Assembly: GCA_025617745.1 (NCBI GenBank)
Contig: CM046859.1
Coordinates: 29,191,371-29,255,370 of the forward strand
Origin: Heliocidaris erythrogramma
Lineage: Eukaryota; Echinodermata; Echinoidea; Camarodonta; Echinometridae
DNA length: 64,000 bases
Reading direction: 5' to 3'
Positions 1 through 12,351 of the stretch are shown here, in pieces (the first letter of the stretch is position 1; each line of letters starts with the position of its first letter). Below the pieces are notes generated by a model, which was not told the origin of the DNA, made no database searches, and was given only the letters and a program-made list of their open reading frames with translations. A program made the position numbers and the translations under genes.

Positions 1-2213
1 CCCAGTTACTAGACTAATGCTCTACTACTGGTCTCTCCAATTCTTACTAACATATAGGCCTACTGGTAAAAATCGCGATATTTTTTTTTCGTGAGGAGGA
101 AACTCATTCTTTTTTTATTAGTTTGTATTTCAAAGATACCGTTACGTAATCGTCATGAATTGCTGTGTCAAAACAATGTACGTCTTGCAATGTTCCGCGA
201 CAAAGTTTGGCGATAGAATGTCAAACTAGAAATTTATTCAAGTGTCATCATAGCTGATCCTGCCAAAGAAGTGAGTACTGAGCTCTTGGTGTGATTTGTT
301 TTTGTGTTACTACGAAACCTGTTGATGTGTTTTTTGACTTGGTTCGAATTGGTTACATGCACACACATTGAGAAAATGCATGTGGGATGTAGATCTGCAA
401 AGTGCTGGTCGTTTGTATTTTGTGAACATATTTCAGACATTTTATTGGCTGCTAAGCAAATAATAGAAATCGTAGTTCGAAATACATGTATTTTTAAAGA
501 CTTCAGCCTGACCCAAAACAACCATATATTGACGTAAAGCTTAGTAAACAAAGAATATAATTACCCTGGTTATTCATAAATTTTCGTCTCCGTTTATCCA
601 TAAAAAATAAAAAAGATAATTTTTTTGGTCCGCCCCCTCCCTATGGCGTAACACTGCAGGGGGTCGCTAGACGTGTGACGACATGTCATGTATACAGCTC
701 CGAGTGCGTCTACACGATATGTCGTCATCAAATTTTCACCCCCCGCAAAGTAGCGTTCCTCAGAGACGGGGCCCAAACCACCGGTGCTCAACATTCGGGA
801 CGCTGTTACTCATTCCACAGGAAACGGAATCTCATGAAGTTGGTTTCAATTTGTTCAGAAAATATATAGCTCCCCGTGGATGAATAAAGGGTATATTTCA
901 AAATTCGGTCAGGCTGAGGTCTTTAACAGTTAACTCTTAACACGATGGCAAAGACTTAACAAAAAAATAAACCTTCGTCTACTAGTTAAAGGCAATCTCA
1001 ATAACATTGTCCACCCCTTTTTCAAATGTGCGAACATAATAATGACGTATTACGTAATCCGAACATATATATGTACGGAATTGACAATGGGTTACTGAAA
1101 TTGCCATTGAGTTGATACCTCGAAAGTTTTTGTGATCATGTTTCTGATATTTGGATATGTCTAATTTGAATGGAAAGAGAGTGTTTCTGATTCTATGACT
1201 GTAAATGTTGGACTTGAAATAAAAGTGGTCTTAATCTGAAGACTAGAGCTAGACTTCTAATACGGAAAACAGCATTAAAAACAAGGTTTATTTTTAATGA
1301 AATTAATGTATTGTATTCAGGCGAATACGGATATAAGAGTTACATGCTCAAGACTGCCTCTGCTTTTATAGGGAAATCTCAAGTTTTGTGATAAAAGTTG
1401 AATAAATAAAGCATGGATTTGTGATTTAGAATTTACGGAAGTTGCGATGTAAAATTCTTTTGATTTATTTCTGTTTAAGAAGCATTTAGCATTTTCAAAG
1501 TAATTGATTTTGAAGTAGTATACCAATATGCAGAGTTGCATTTATTTGGTTTAGGGATGACATGTATATAAAACTGATTTGAGGACATTAACATTGATTT
1601 ATGAATTACAATTTGTATAGCGTTAGCACAGGTATAGACAAGCATAGTCGAATCAGTAAAGGAGCAAATCTTAAAGTGATTAGAAACTTTGTGGAGGCTT
1701 GATAAAATCTGAGCTGTCCGGACTTACATGATATCAGTGTATGTAATATGGTGTAAAAGTGAGCCCATGGGAAAAAAAGCACTTCAAAATCATGATGTGC
1801 TTCACAAAAGTAAACATATGCACGGGACATGAAATGCCAGACTCATTTTCCCCCATTGACTCAGTGTTAGACTAAAGCGTATGGCCATACGCTTTTGTAA
1901 ATGGGAGTATTCAGTCATAGATATCTTAATATAATAGCATTATATATTTGAAAACCTTTCTATGCCTGGCTATTTATTTATCCTTCTGAACATAATTATA
2001 CAAGACAGATATCAAAATTCAACAATAATTTATTAAATCAAGCCTCCACAAAGTTACCGAATGCCTTTAAGCGATTAACTACACAATATGAGCAGCGTTT
2101 GGTGACCCTTTGTTCCGAGATGAGATGACTAACCGTTTAAATGAACATTTTAAGTTGACTTATTTCTGAGTGGCTTGTGTATGTTCATTTCAGGCAGAAT
2201 GATACAGATTTCT
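1..2213. other. AT-rich non-coding stretch
   Basis: Open frames are short and codon use is unremarkable. The only structure that stands out is the 22-bp palindrome listed separately at 1874. Confidence 0.5.
1874..1895. repeat. perfect 22-bp palindrome
   Basis: The half-site AAAGCGTATGG is followed immediately by its exact reverse complement, CCATACGCTTT. There is no spacer and no flanking extension. It could be a short cruciform, a dimeric protein site, or the remnant of a small inverted-repeat element. Confidence 0.8.
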
Positions 2214-2351
2214 GGGCCCTGATTCATAAAACTTGTCACCAATGACAAGTTGGAATAACTGTTATAAGCTACTGAAATCCTTGCATCTGATTGGCTGACA
2301 GCAAATTTGTCCGTAAATATCACCGAGAAGACACTTGATGAAACGCCCCCT
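2214..2351 (+). mobile_element. short MITE-like element (ACTTGTCA family), copy 1
   Basis: About 138 bp. The left end reads GATTCATAAAACTTGTCA and the right end ACACTTGATGAAACGCCCCC, a degenerate inverted pair. It carries an internal hairpin (ACTTGTCA...TGACAAGT) and the shared core GATTGGCTGA. The same sequence recurs inverted at 29205-29326 with about 80 percent similarity by eye, so it is a dispersed family. No coding capacity. Confidence 0.7.
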
Positions 2352-2418
2352 GGTTCTTCATGGTTTTTCCATTACTTCAAATATTATTCCACGCTAAAAT
2401 AGAGTTGTAATACTTTTC

Positions 2419-2434
2419 GGGGGGGGGGGGGGGG
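2419..2434 (+). repeat. poly-G tract, 16 nt
   Basis: Uninterrupted G run. It is one of 17 G or C homopolymers of at least 11 nt in the window. Confidence 0.95.
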
Positions 2435-4260
2435 ACTGTAGAAAAGGGATCGTGGTAAAGACTTAGGAAAAAGAAACACACTGTATGTATTCTTTATCTT
2501 AGTCATCACCTTTACATTATCTGTCTGATTTATGGATGAGTATAATTAAGTTCTAACTTTTACAGTTATTGCAAGCTGTTAGATCATGCAGAAAACTTCA
2601 AAGAATACAAAATTCAGACAAATAACAAAGGAACAAATAAACACGCTTTTCAAATAAACAGGAAATGATTACAATAGAACAAATTTCGAAATAAAATGAA
2701 ATAACCTAAAATCGCTCAAGCCTGCATTCAAAGACTAAAATCTCAGTTAAAATGACCTACAGTCTGTTAGTACCCAGGAGAGGTCACCCAGTGTGCATAC
2801 TTGACCCTATTTTGCCAAATTTAAGCTTTAAGGGATACTTATTACTTTTTGTAAAGGTCTCTAAACAGTTTCTAGACTGACAGTATATGGAATCATACTG
2901 ATGCTTTTGTTTCGGAGCAATCAATTTACAATGTGACAGTTTTCCCCAACCCTAATCTATTAAAGGTAATATTCAGTGTTGGGCAAGAACATGGATTTGG
3001 TGAAAATGTGATTTTGCTTGATGGATCTAGTTGGTCTAAGAATAAATCGACCGTCAGATTTCTTCTATTAGCTTGCAGAGTCACAGGAATTATCTTGGGA
3101 TAATGAGTCCGGTCGGACAAGTCCGCTTTAATTTCGTGTCGTAAGGTTTGTCAACATGATTAAAACTTTAATGTGAATTTTAAGTTCAGAAAGGATATCA
3201 TCCATGACTACTGTCAGATAATTATATGATCAAGTCAGCCATTTTTTAAGGTACTGATTGGTGAAGAATAAATCTTAAAATTCCAGCAACAGTAAACGTC
3301 ACTCTTAAAGATTGCAGGTGTTTACGAGCAAACTTCGACAGGGTTTTATTTCCTCATGATTGTCATGTCAAAATTGTTTTTAAAGTTTATTTCTAAATAC
3401 CCTTTCGAGTTTTATCAACCTTCACGTAACCTTCTTAGCTTAAAAGAATGGAGACACGAACAAATTATTATTTTCCAAAAAAAAATTATTATAGGCTTTT
3501 CATCCGAAAAACATATCCCTAAATTTCTTTGCGACAAAAAGCGATTCCAGCCTACATATATTTACTTTATACTGGAAAAACGTTTTACATGTATAATGCA
3601 GTTTGCATACAAATGAGAAGCGCATTCCCTTATCTAGGCCATTGTACGGAAATGGTTGACAACTATTATTTTAAATATATTGTAGAATTTTGTATGAAAA
3701 TTTATCATTTTTAATTTTTCTAATTTATACAAGAAGGCCGCTCAGTTTTTAAGACAAATTTGGCACAGTTCAGAAAAGGTTTGAAGCAAATCGCCAATTA
3801 TACGGTTATAACACCCTTTTGAATTATTAAATAGATGTACTTTAATCAGACTATCTAAGAATGTCCGAACCATTTAGAGTTCAAACAGGTATTAATATAC
3901 ATTGCAAAATATTGATGTCGACCCACAGCGTCGATTGTGTGTTTAGAAAGCTGAACCCAACCATTATTATATTGGCCATTCAAGAAGGAAACTAATGGAT
4001 TTTATGATAAATAACAAAGCAGTAATATCCAAACACGATCGTGTCTGGAAGAGTGTTTTTTTTCCTCAGGCCGACGCGATTGTTTCCCCCTTTCATTGAA
4101 CAGAAACAAACGTGGCTGGAAACAAAAAATGGATATAAATCTTTCCGTTCGGCAGAAGAATGTCGATACCCATCCGCAATCGAGTCAGCGCTACAGAGTT
4201 AAAAAGCATACTGTTCAAAAGCTGATCCAGATTCTGTGGCCGGGGTGAGGTGTCGAAGGA

Positions 4261-4286
4261 GGGGGGGAGGTGGGAGGGGTAGGGGG
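4261..4286 (+). other. G-quadruplex-type motif
   Basis: Four G runs of 7, 3, 4 and 5 bases are separated by loops AGGT, A and TA. This satisfies the usual G3+N1-7 pattern. There is no neighbouring gene, so any role is unknown. Confidence 0.75.
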
Positions 4287-5020
4287 CACATGTCTCAAAA
4301 CGTACTGACAAGTAACATGGATAAAAACAAGTGTTTAGAAAAGTTTTGCACGCTATCCTTTGAGTAGCCTACTAAAGTTATGCCATATTCTGCTTTTCGG
4401 GCACGTGGCCACCCTCCCTGGGTCAGCCAATGTATACTGCGCATACAATAATCTGTGGTTGATTTAGCTTCAAAACAAGTGACATCTATCTAATTGTAGG
4501 CCTATATCCTCTCTCCTGCATTAGGAGAGTACGTTATAGGTTGTGTCATAGCGATTTGATTCACCATGCAACTAGCTTAATCATTTGAATGCGGTTTTCT
4601 TAGGGCCTTGAAAGATTTTAAACAACAAGAAGAAATATGTCGGTTAAAGGATTAAAAACTTTACTTGACGGGTGATAGAGCAATATTATAGATTTTGTTC
4701 CACCTGCAGATATTAAGCCGCTGTAAGACTGATATAGATCTGTGGTTTGGGTGGGTTGAAAAAAAAATCATTATGCTCGATGCACGTATACCCATGCAGT
4801 GGTTGAATACATTGTTCTTAAAAGCTTTTTCCATAAATATGTCACAGTGGCTTACAACTACTTTATCAAAAAAGGATACTCCGATGATTTGTAGAGGGTT
4901 TTTTTTAGACAGGGATAACCATGGAAAAAACTGAGGTATGAAATCAAATCCATACTGGCGCTTTACCTATATTAATTCCCAGCCAGGTGCGGTCGATTTT
5001 TCTACTATATAGGGCTATTA

Positions 5021-5503
5021 AAGAGCTGGTCAGACCATGACTTGTCCCATAACGATAACGATAACGAGATTTTTCATTATAGGTACACCCGAAGTGGTAG
5101 AGCTGCTCTACGATTAGCAGATAGAGTACCGAAGTGATGACGTCACAAAAAGCTATTTCATTTTGACATTTTTTATACCATATCTCAAAGGAACATGGTG
5201 AAAAACATCCAGAGCCCAAATTTTATGGCAATTGGCTCATTGGGCCCCGAGATATGGCCGCATGAATACCTCCTTAGCCCCACTTTGGGCCACCATGAAC
5301 TGATTCATGTCAAATTTAATGTGTGAACGTTTTCCATCATGCTCTACCTAAATATGGTCATAAAAATACTGAAATACAAAAATCAAAATTTGATGACGTC
5401 ACACTTCGGTACTCTATACTCGCACGTACCCATCATGTAGTAGGGTGTACCTTTAATTGAAAATTTCGTTATCGTTATCGTTATCGAAGATGTGACCAGC
5501 CCT
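5021..5503. mobile_element. foldback (MITE-like) element with TAACGA repeats in both arms
   Basis: The ends are AAGAGCTGGTC and its near complement GACCAGCCCTT. Moving inward, the arms share (TAACGA)n, GGTACACCC, AGAGTACCGAAGTG and TGACGTCA in mirrored order, so the element can fold over roughly 140 bp per arm. The centre is unique AT-rich sequence with no open frame. There is no obvious target duplication. It is probably a non-autonomous DNA transposon. Confidence 0.8.
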
Positions 5504-7257
5504 TCAGTGTAGATTTCCCTGAATTCTATAATGCCATGCAGAAATATGGCGTGTTTTACTTTATTGCAATTTTAATGGTTATTTTTTTTTGAATGGATAT
5601 ACTTACATTTTTATTTCTTTTTTTATTTAAAGTACCGTTATTGTATATTTTTTGCAATTTAAGATTACATGTATCTCTTCTTTCTGAAAATGTAAATTTA
5701 GTTTTTGCTCTGAACCGCTTTTTAACTTTCAGATGGTTCCTCCAAGTCCCGCTTGAGATTCATGTAACCCGGTTAACTAATGAATTCTTTAACTCTCATA
5801 GGTTTAATACAGGAGCCACCCGGTTGCCGTAGTCTATGGGTTAAATGAATATGTGGTACTTTTGTCGTGGTCCTGTCAGATATGTAGTTTTTGACTCAAT
5901 TGAGTCTGCTCCTAAAAAGAACTGCTTACATGACAACCAACGATAAAGCATGAAACAGTTATTATGATCACATGTATATTATAGAGACGGATTTATTGAT
6001 GAAACTAAGAGATAGATAACATAAAAATAATAGTAATGATTAATGATAATAGCAATAAGACTCCCAGACATTTTGAGTAAAAATAAAATAAAAATGCACC
6101 GTTAAGTATTTATACGTGACACGTGTATAATAACTTTGGGCAATTTTATGCACAACTTAGAACTATTTTGGTCAGTCATGATCATGGTCTACAGAGAAAT
6201 TTGATTCGCCAATCTAAGTGTTACCCAATATTCTAATATATGGAGGTAATGTATCATGTATCATATTGCTTTACGAGATTCAGTGCATGATTGCTTGAGC
6301 GTGTACATGAATCATGAGTCATGTTTGTCATGTTTCAGTGTGAGGTATACATTATTGGATTCGGTAAATCCTTGTTTGCAAACATGTCGTCTCAATATAG
6401 AGATATTTTTGTTTCGTACTTTTTGACATAAGCTTGAGGAAAGTTTTCACGATTACTTCAGAAATCATAATGGCGATCACGGGCAATGGAAAATGCATGT
6501 TGAATAAGAAACTTTAAACATTTGCGGTAAACCAAACAAATATTAAATTGAAACTGAAAAGATGTTTGGTAATACAAAATCGGAGAATATCGTTGAACAG
6601 AGGGATACTAAAGCACCTTTTGTTCGTTTAGTCTCCGTTTACGATAAGAAATGTTTACATAAATGGAAAAATGAAGTACAGTTATTACATACAATAAGCA
6701 ATTATACTGTCATAATTTCAGTAAAATTACGCATAATAAAGAATCATAAGTAGAGGAGTCTATTGAAAAGCACAGCTTGTAATTTATAGACCCCTTTGTG
6801 AGAGAAAAAAATACAACTTACAAATGCTCTCAATTTATGGAAATACATGGACTTGCTTAATATATAATTTACATTATCCTACCCCCCCCCCCCCTTACAC
6901 TAGAAAACAATAGTTTTGACACTATTATATTATGTAAAAATCATTATTTTGGAAATAATAACAATTGATGACTTGAGTAGGAGAAAAGAAAGAGAGAGAG
7001 AAGGAGAGAGATGGAAGATGAAGGATGGGGGCGTTACACATTTTACTGCCTGTTGCAATGATTTTGTCTTCATTCTAGTTCGATTTTTTGGTTCGAAAGG
7101 ATGTTTTCCTTAATGTTTTTGCCACTTACTATCATTATCAGTACTATCTATTCAACGGGAAAGGGGGGGGGGGGGTCACGGGCGCCAATTACAAAGAGAG
7201 AGAGAGAGAAAGTGAGAGATGTAGAGGGGGCAGACATTATGATTAAAATAATGTCAA
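5504..7257. other. AT-rich non-coding stretch
   Basis: No gene is supported. It contains a poly-C tract at 6882-6894, a GA-rich stretch at 6981-7012, a poly-G tract at 7163-7175 and a (GA)n tract at 7194-7220. Confidence 0.5.
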
Positions 7258-7870
7258 CTGATCTCTTTGACCTATGACCTTTGACCTAACAACCCTAAAG
7301 TCTGATTATTTTGTCTCTTCATAGTCATGCGTACAAAATATTTGAGATATGGTGATAACAAAACTTACAAATCTTTAATTTTATGCATATTGTCGTCTAT
7401 GAACTTTGAATCCACTAAACCCAAAACCTAATTGCTTCGTCTTACTATGGTGATGCATACCTTTTTAGTCCCCCAAAACCTGAACTTTCAGAATAGACCT
7501 CTATGACCTTTGACCTTTGTCTTACGTACCCCCAAATCTAATCAGATCGTTGTCCTTTGGTGATACATACTATAGCATCAAGTTGTTTGAAGTTCATACC
7601 TCAAAATGGTTTTTGAGACATTGCGTAAACGAGCCTAAAACCTGATATTTCATAAATTGACCTCTGTGTCCTTTGACCTTTGACTTTCGTACCCCAAAAT
7701 CTGATCAGATCGTCTTCTTGTGGTTATACATACTTGCAACAATTTTGAAGTTCATACCTCAAAATGATTCTTGAGAAATCGCCTTATTAAACTGGAAAGC
7801 GGGACGGACGGACGGACATTCCGAAAACATAATTCTCCGGCACCATCTTCGGTGGGACGAGGCATAAAAA
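7258..7870 (+). repeat. dispersed repeat with internal ~170-bp units and a GGAC tail
   Basis: Two to three diverged units each contain TGACCTTTGACCT followed by AATCTAATCAGATCGT, a TGATACATAC-like segment, GAAGTTCATACCTCAAAATG and TTGAGA. The last two units are 170 bp apart, measured between the TGACCT pairs at 7504 and 7674. The array ends with (GGAC)4 at 7802-7817, CCGAAAACATAAT, and a small hairpin built on CTCCGG and GGTGGGACGAG. Tails of this kind are familiar to me from other marine invertebrate genomes, but I cannot name the family. No coding capacity. Confidence 0.7.
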
Positions 7871-8508
7871 GAGAAGGATGTCCAATACTGCGAAGTTAAA
7901 GATATTTTTGTTACCATAGTTATTTGTTGGTCTCTTAAAATTGTTATTTTCCTCTTTTGTTGTATGATAAAGACGAAGGTTGTTTTTCTCTCCATCTCCA
8001 TCCCCTAAATGCTTTTTAGTCTTTGAGATGGGTGTCTTTTCTAAAATAATCTTTAAAATTCACGGAAAGGGTAACATAAAAGCCGCCTCCGACAAAAACA
8101 AGCAGATGGAATATAGGGATGTTTCTATCAAACCTGTCAGTGTCACAGAGAGAAATTCCATGTTAAATTCAATGCTATTCGGGAGCTTTTAGTAACCAAA
8201 GAGTTAAGAGAAAAAGTAGAAGAGTGCGGCTCTCTAGATGAAACGAAAAGTCTCATTGTCCACTCACCTGCCATTAACCGTCCTCTTATAGACACACTCC
8301 AGTAAGCTTTCCTCTCGCTCTGTTTTGTCTCGTTGCTTCCTCAAGACTCGAGGTCAGCTCGAGTGGGCTGAAACCAATCCGCAAATAATGTTATTCAACC
8401 ACATTCGGCCATCTTGCGTTTCTGTGTATTGGCCTCATCGATCGCTGGGAGGACGGGTGCGAAAGGGTTAAGGTTTTACCGAATGTGAGTGATGACGGAA
8501 GAATGGAA

Positions 8509-8865
8509 GATGGAAAATAAAATACAAAGAGGGAGAGAGAGAAGGGGCGGAGAAGGAAAGATAGCAGAGGGGGATAGGAAGATTAGGAAAAGTATTTGGA
8601 GGTAACAAGAGAGTGAGAGAGTGTGGAATAGGAGAAACGGAGCGAGACAGATAAAAGAAAAAAGATAGAGAGAGAGAATAGAGAATTTTTTTTTACTGTA
8701 ATCTGATAATTCAAACTTGTGACAATCCATATCATATGAAGAGAACAAGAGAGAGTGAGTGAGAGAGAGAGAGAGAAAGACATAAAGCGGGAGTGTGATA
8801 GTGTGAGAGATAAGGAGTGGGAGAAGGGTGTATACTAGAGAGAGAGAGAGAGAGAGAGTGACTGT
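8509..8865 (+). repeat. long purine-rich (GA) tract
   Basis: The plus strand is strongly purine-biased for about 350 bp, broken near 8690-8735. Segments of pure (GA)n are at 8758-8776 and 8838-8859. Open frames across it are low-complexity translations and not genes. Long mirror-like purine tracts can form triplex DNA. Confidence 0.85.
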
Positions 8866-9472
8866 GTTTTCTTTTTCCACTTCTTCCACCCATAGTCTTC
8901 GCTACAATCGAAATTTGTGAAAATCGATTTCTTTATTTTTTTCAATACGACGCAATTTTTTTCCCTCATCAATATCACTATATTTAAACTTTCTGTCATA
9001 AAAAAAAAATATAAAAAAAACCCTGTTATCTTTTCCATTACACTCTCTCTTCTCTCCCTATCTACTCCTCTCCGCCTACTCCCCGATATACTTTCCTATT
9101 TATTTTTTAGTTTGAATGTAAATTTGGGTTGGGGTGTTCATCGGTTATCAAATTTTACTCATCAATGCTAACTTTTGAAAAGAAAAAGTATTAAAATACC
9201 ACAACCTAAGAGGTAGAACTTTTAGAGGGCACAGGGCGTTTTATTTTCCTCTTTTTTATTTTATTATTCAAACGGTCTTTTCTCGTCCTTCCTTCTTCAT
9301 CGTTTCTTATTTATTTTAGGTTCAGGATCATCTTAAATGGATGAAGTAGCTGACGTCATGCTGTTGTGTCGAACGTCATCGGATAGGTGTGGTAAGGAGG
9401 ACTTTAACAAGAATATATTAAACTTTTGTTAATTACTGCTATCTCTAAATGGGGGGGGGGGGGGGGGTGCAC

Positions 9473-10124
9473 TCGTTTTTCCGAAGGTTCATAATCCTGA
9501 AGGTTCGTAATTCCGCAACACAAATTTCCCATAGCTGGGAGTTCATAATTCCTAATGATGCATTACTCCGAAGGTTCGTAATTCCGAAAATGAAATAGGG
9601 TTCGTAATTCCGAAAATGAAAAAGGATTCATAATTTTAAAAAAAATGCATTGCAGCCATAACTTTTCCGAATTACGAACCTTCGAAATTATGAACTTTTT
9701 TTTTCATTTTCGGAATTACGAACACTATTTCCGATGAGTGCAAGACGAAAAGTGTCACACTGTAAAAAAAAACTGTCTGTAATTTTGCAGCAAATCTGGT
9801 GTCAGCAGAGCCGCCATAAATTCTGATGTAAAAATACAGATTAGTTGTAACTTTTTCCTATGACATTGATGTACAAATAACATCAGATTAACTGTTATGA
9901 GTAAATACAGAACTAATCTGTATTTTTTTCCCCTGTAAAAATACAGATATTTTTTACAGTGCAGTATGTCTCTCTTCAACGCCGTTTTCCGATTCTGTAG
10001 TACTAAACATCTTTTCGAACACTATTTCATTTTCAAAATTGCGAACCGACGGAGTAACGAACCCTCGGAAATACGAATCTTCAGAAAAATGAACCTTCGG
10101 AATTATGAACCTTCGGGAAAACGA
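9473..10124. mobile_element. MITE with reiterated GGTTCGTAATTCCGAA motifs
   Basis: The terminal inverted repeats are TCGTTTTTCCGAAGGTTCAT on the left and its near complement at 10102-10124. Copies of GAAGGTTCGTAATTCCG occur in direct orientation on the left side and inverted on the right, giving a many-armed foldback. A second element (9757-9962) sits inside. No protein is encoded. A 17-nt poly-G tract ends six bases before the left end. Confidence 0.8.
9757..9962. mobile_element. CACTGTAAAA-ended MITE nested in the 9473 element
   Basis: It begins CACTGTAAAAAA and ends TTTTTTACAGTG, with internal copies of CTGTAAAAATACAGA. It interrupts the surrounding GGTTCGTAATTCCG element, so it is the younger insertion. 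I could not identify a clean target duplication. Confidence 0.65.
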
Positions 10125-10149
10125 CGTGTAACCTCTACGCGAACAGAAA

Positions 10150-10470
10150 TGGAAATCCACGTTGTTTCGGTGGGAGTCATATTGGGGATCACTTCGTTTG
10201 GAGTGAAATCCACGGTCAAAGGAGTGGAATCCAATCTCAGAAGAGTGATTGAACCACTACTGCGGAGTGGATTACATTATGATTTGTAGTGGATTCAACT
10301 CAAAAGGAAGTGATCCCTATTGATACCGCAGTCACACGGCCAGACCGACTACAAACTGACCGACTCTTGACCATTGGTGGCAATGTAATGTTTTGATCGG
10401 TCTGTTGGCGGTCTGGCGTCGGTCTTGTCGGTATGACTGTGGTCTAACCCCTATAACTAGTGGATTTCCA
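10150..10470. mobile_element. composite inverted-repeat region with two small elements
   Basis: TGGAAATCCAC at 10150-10160 is mirrored by GTGGATTTCCA at 10460-10470. Inside lies one element bounded by ATTGGGGATCACTTC (10181) and its near complement ending near 10322, then the separate element at 10325-10443. Repeated GAGTGGAATCCA-like motifs run through it. Short frames across it are not genes. Confidence 0.6.
10325..10443. mobile_element. CAGTCATACCGAC-family MITE, complete short copy
   Basis: About 119 bp. The left end is ACCGCAGTCACACGG with CCAGACCGAC following; the right end is the mirrored CGGTATGACTGTGGT. Single ends resembling this family also occur at 47976 (ACCCCAGTCACACA) and at 58206-58222 (GGTATGACTGGGGT), so the family is dispersed. 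Confidence 0.7.
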
Positions 10471-11241
10471 CTCTTCTGTACCGTAAGAATGCTCCTGTTG
10501 CCTTAATACGTCGATTAAGAATTCATGTAGTCTAATCATATACCATGTTGTTTTGTGTTTTATTAAGTTAAATTGTATGTAGCCCCAGTAGAAATTAAAA
10601 TTCTGAATGGCTCATAAGGAAAATAAAATTTGAATCTTGAATATTCAATGAATCTTGGAAGTTGTATATTTTTTAAATTTCGTTCAATTTTTGTTATTCA
10701 ATTTCTTTCAGTTGTTTTAACATTTGTTTGGGGGTTTATTTGCCAATTTCCACCAACACCATCGCCTCCAAATTTACATTTAGAGTCGGTTTTGGCAATT
10801 ATGTCGTTACCTTAAATTCCCCCTTTTTCCACCAAGATTTTAATTTCCTTATGCTTTTCCCTTTAATTGTATATTGATGGTAACATGAGCATCCATTTAG
10901 AATACGTGGTTTACTTACCGATGGGTTTCTTTTATACAGAATGAATATTCGTGAATATCCAAACTTCATGAAATAATATTTCAAGGTTGGTGGAAGAAAT
11001 GGTCGTTTTCGTCATTTTGGGCAATAACGTCTCGCCCTCTTTGTGTTTTGGGCATATTTATGAGAAAATCTCTCTCTCTCTCTCTCTCTTTCTCTCTATC
11101 CCATAATTAATTCATTACCCATGCTCTCTTCCCCTCTTTCTTTCCATCTTGTTTATTTCACTGTATTGTATTCTACGTTTTTATACCACATTCTCTACCT
11201 GTTTTGTTAACTCTTTAAAAAAAATCACATCCAGGTGTTTG

Positions 11242-11275
<34 letters not shown>

Positions 11276-12351
11276 CTCTACATTTTCCACTTTTCAACAC
11301 CTCACTATCTCCATCTTCTAGTACCTCACCTCTCTCTCTCTCTCTCTCTCTCTGTCGTTCTCTAATCATCCCTAATTGTTTCTCACCCCGTCCCGCTCCT
11401 CCTTGAAGTACATCTTTCCTAATCTCAAATAAAGCTCTACAGACTCATTACCCGCAAACGTACACTTCATGTCGGTCCGACGCCATCGGGGCCCAAACGT
11501 CGGGGTTTACTCGCTCCGGAAATGTGTATACGCTCCACACCAAATTATTAGATTAAAGTATTTGGACTATGGGTCATCCTATTTCACTGAGGGCTCTGAA
11601 ATATATCTTGAATTACCCCTTAACTCATCCCCTCGGAGGCGAGGATGATGAAATGCATTTGATGAAGATTGACAAGGGGAAAATATCACGATGACCTATT
11701 AAGAAGTGCCAGGGGTAATGTTGCAGCCATTATTGCGAAAGGTTTTATGAATTATTTCGCACTATATAGAGTATTCTTATTTATTGTTGATGCGTAGAGT
11801 GGCTGACCGTTCGTGTTATGTTTGTTGCAATTAGTGTAGATGTGTGCTTTTTATCCTTTGAATGATGTTGTTTCAATTCCAATTATATTTCAATTGCTTT
11901 CATTTAAGGCAGTGTTTAAGTGTGTGCTTGTGTGTTGTGTCGGACAAAATCTTGCATGTACATGTAGGTCACCCTTGGCCAGTTTCTAGGAACGTTTGCC
12001 AGTGTGGTGTTTACTGGTATAGGCCTACAGATAGTGCAAAACTGGGCAAAACTGCAGTTTGTATCATCAGGAGATGATGCAAATCATACATCCATAGTGA
12101 CACAACCACCACTACCACCATGACCACCACCACCACCACCACCACCAAACCGTGACGACCCTATGACATAACAGTCCTGTTTTGAACCTTTAAAATTATG
12201 ATGACCCTGACACGGTGAAATCATAATCCCTTTTAAACGCTTGTAGATGCGGTGTTGAACCCCAGTTATTCTTTTGCTCATTTTTGGTAAACTTACAGAT
12301 AGAAGGAAACGTTTAATAGCGCATCTTTGAGGGTGCAAAAGGATGATAATA
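10471..12351. other. non-coding stretch with CT microsatellites and a GGT/ACC repeat
   Basis: (CT)n tracts lie near 11070-11098, 11241-11270 and 11331-11354. A (CCA)n-type tract lies at 12098-12148. The frames across them translate as Ser-Leu or Gly runs and are not genes. Confidence 0.6.

Larger units (their letters stand above)
2352..5020. other. AT-rich non-coding stretch with one G-rich patch
   Basis: No gene is supported. It holds the poly-G tract at 2419 and the G-quadruplex-type motif at 4261, otherwise unique AT-rich sequence. Confidence 0.5.

Noticed and set aside
8476-8889. 137-residue frame on the minus strand
   Set aside because: It is produced by the purine-rich GA tract and has low-complexity Leu-Ser-Phe composition throughout.
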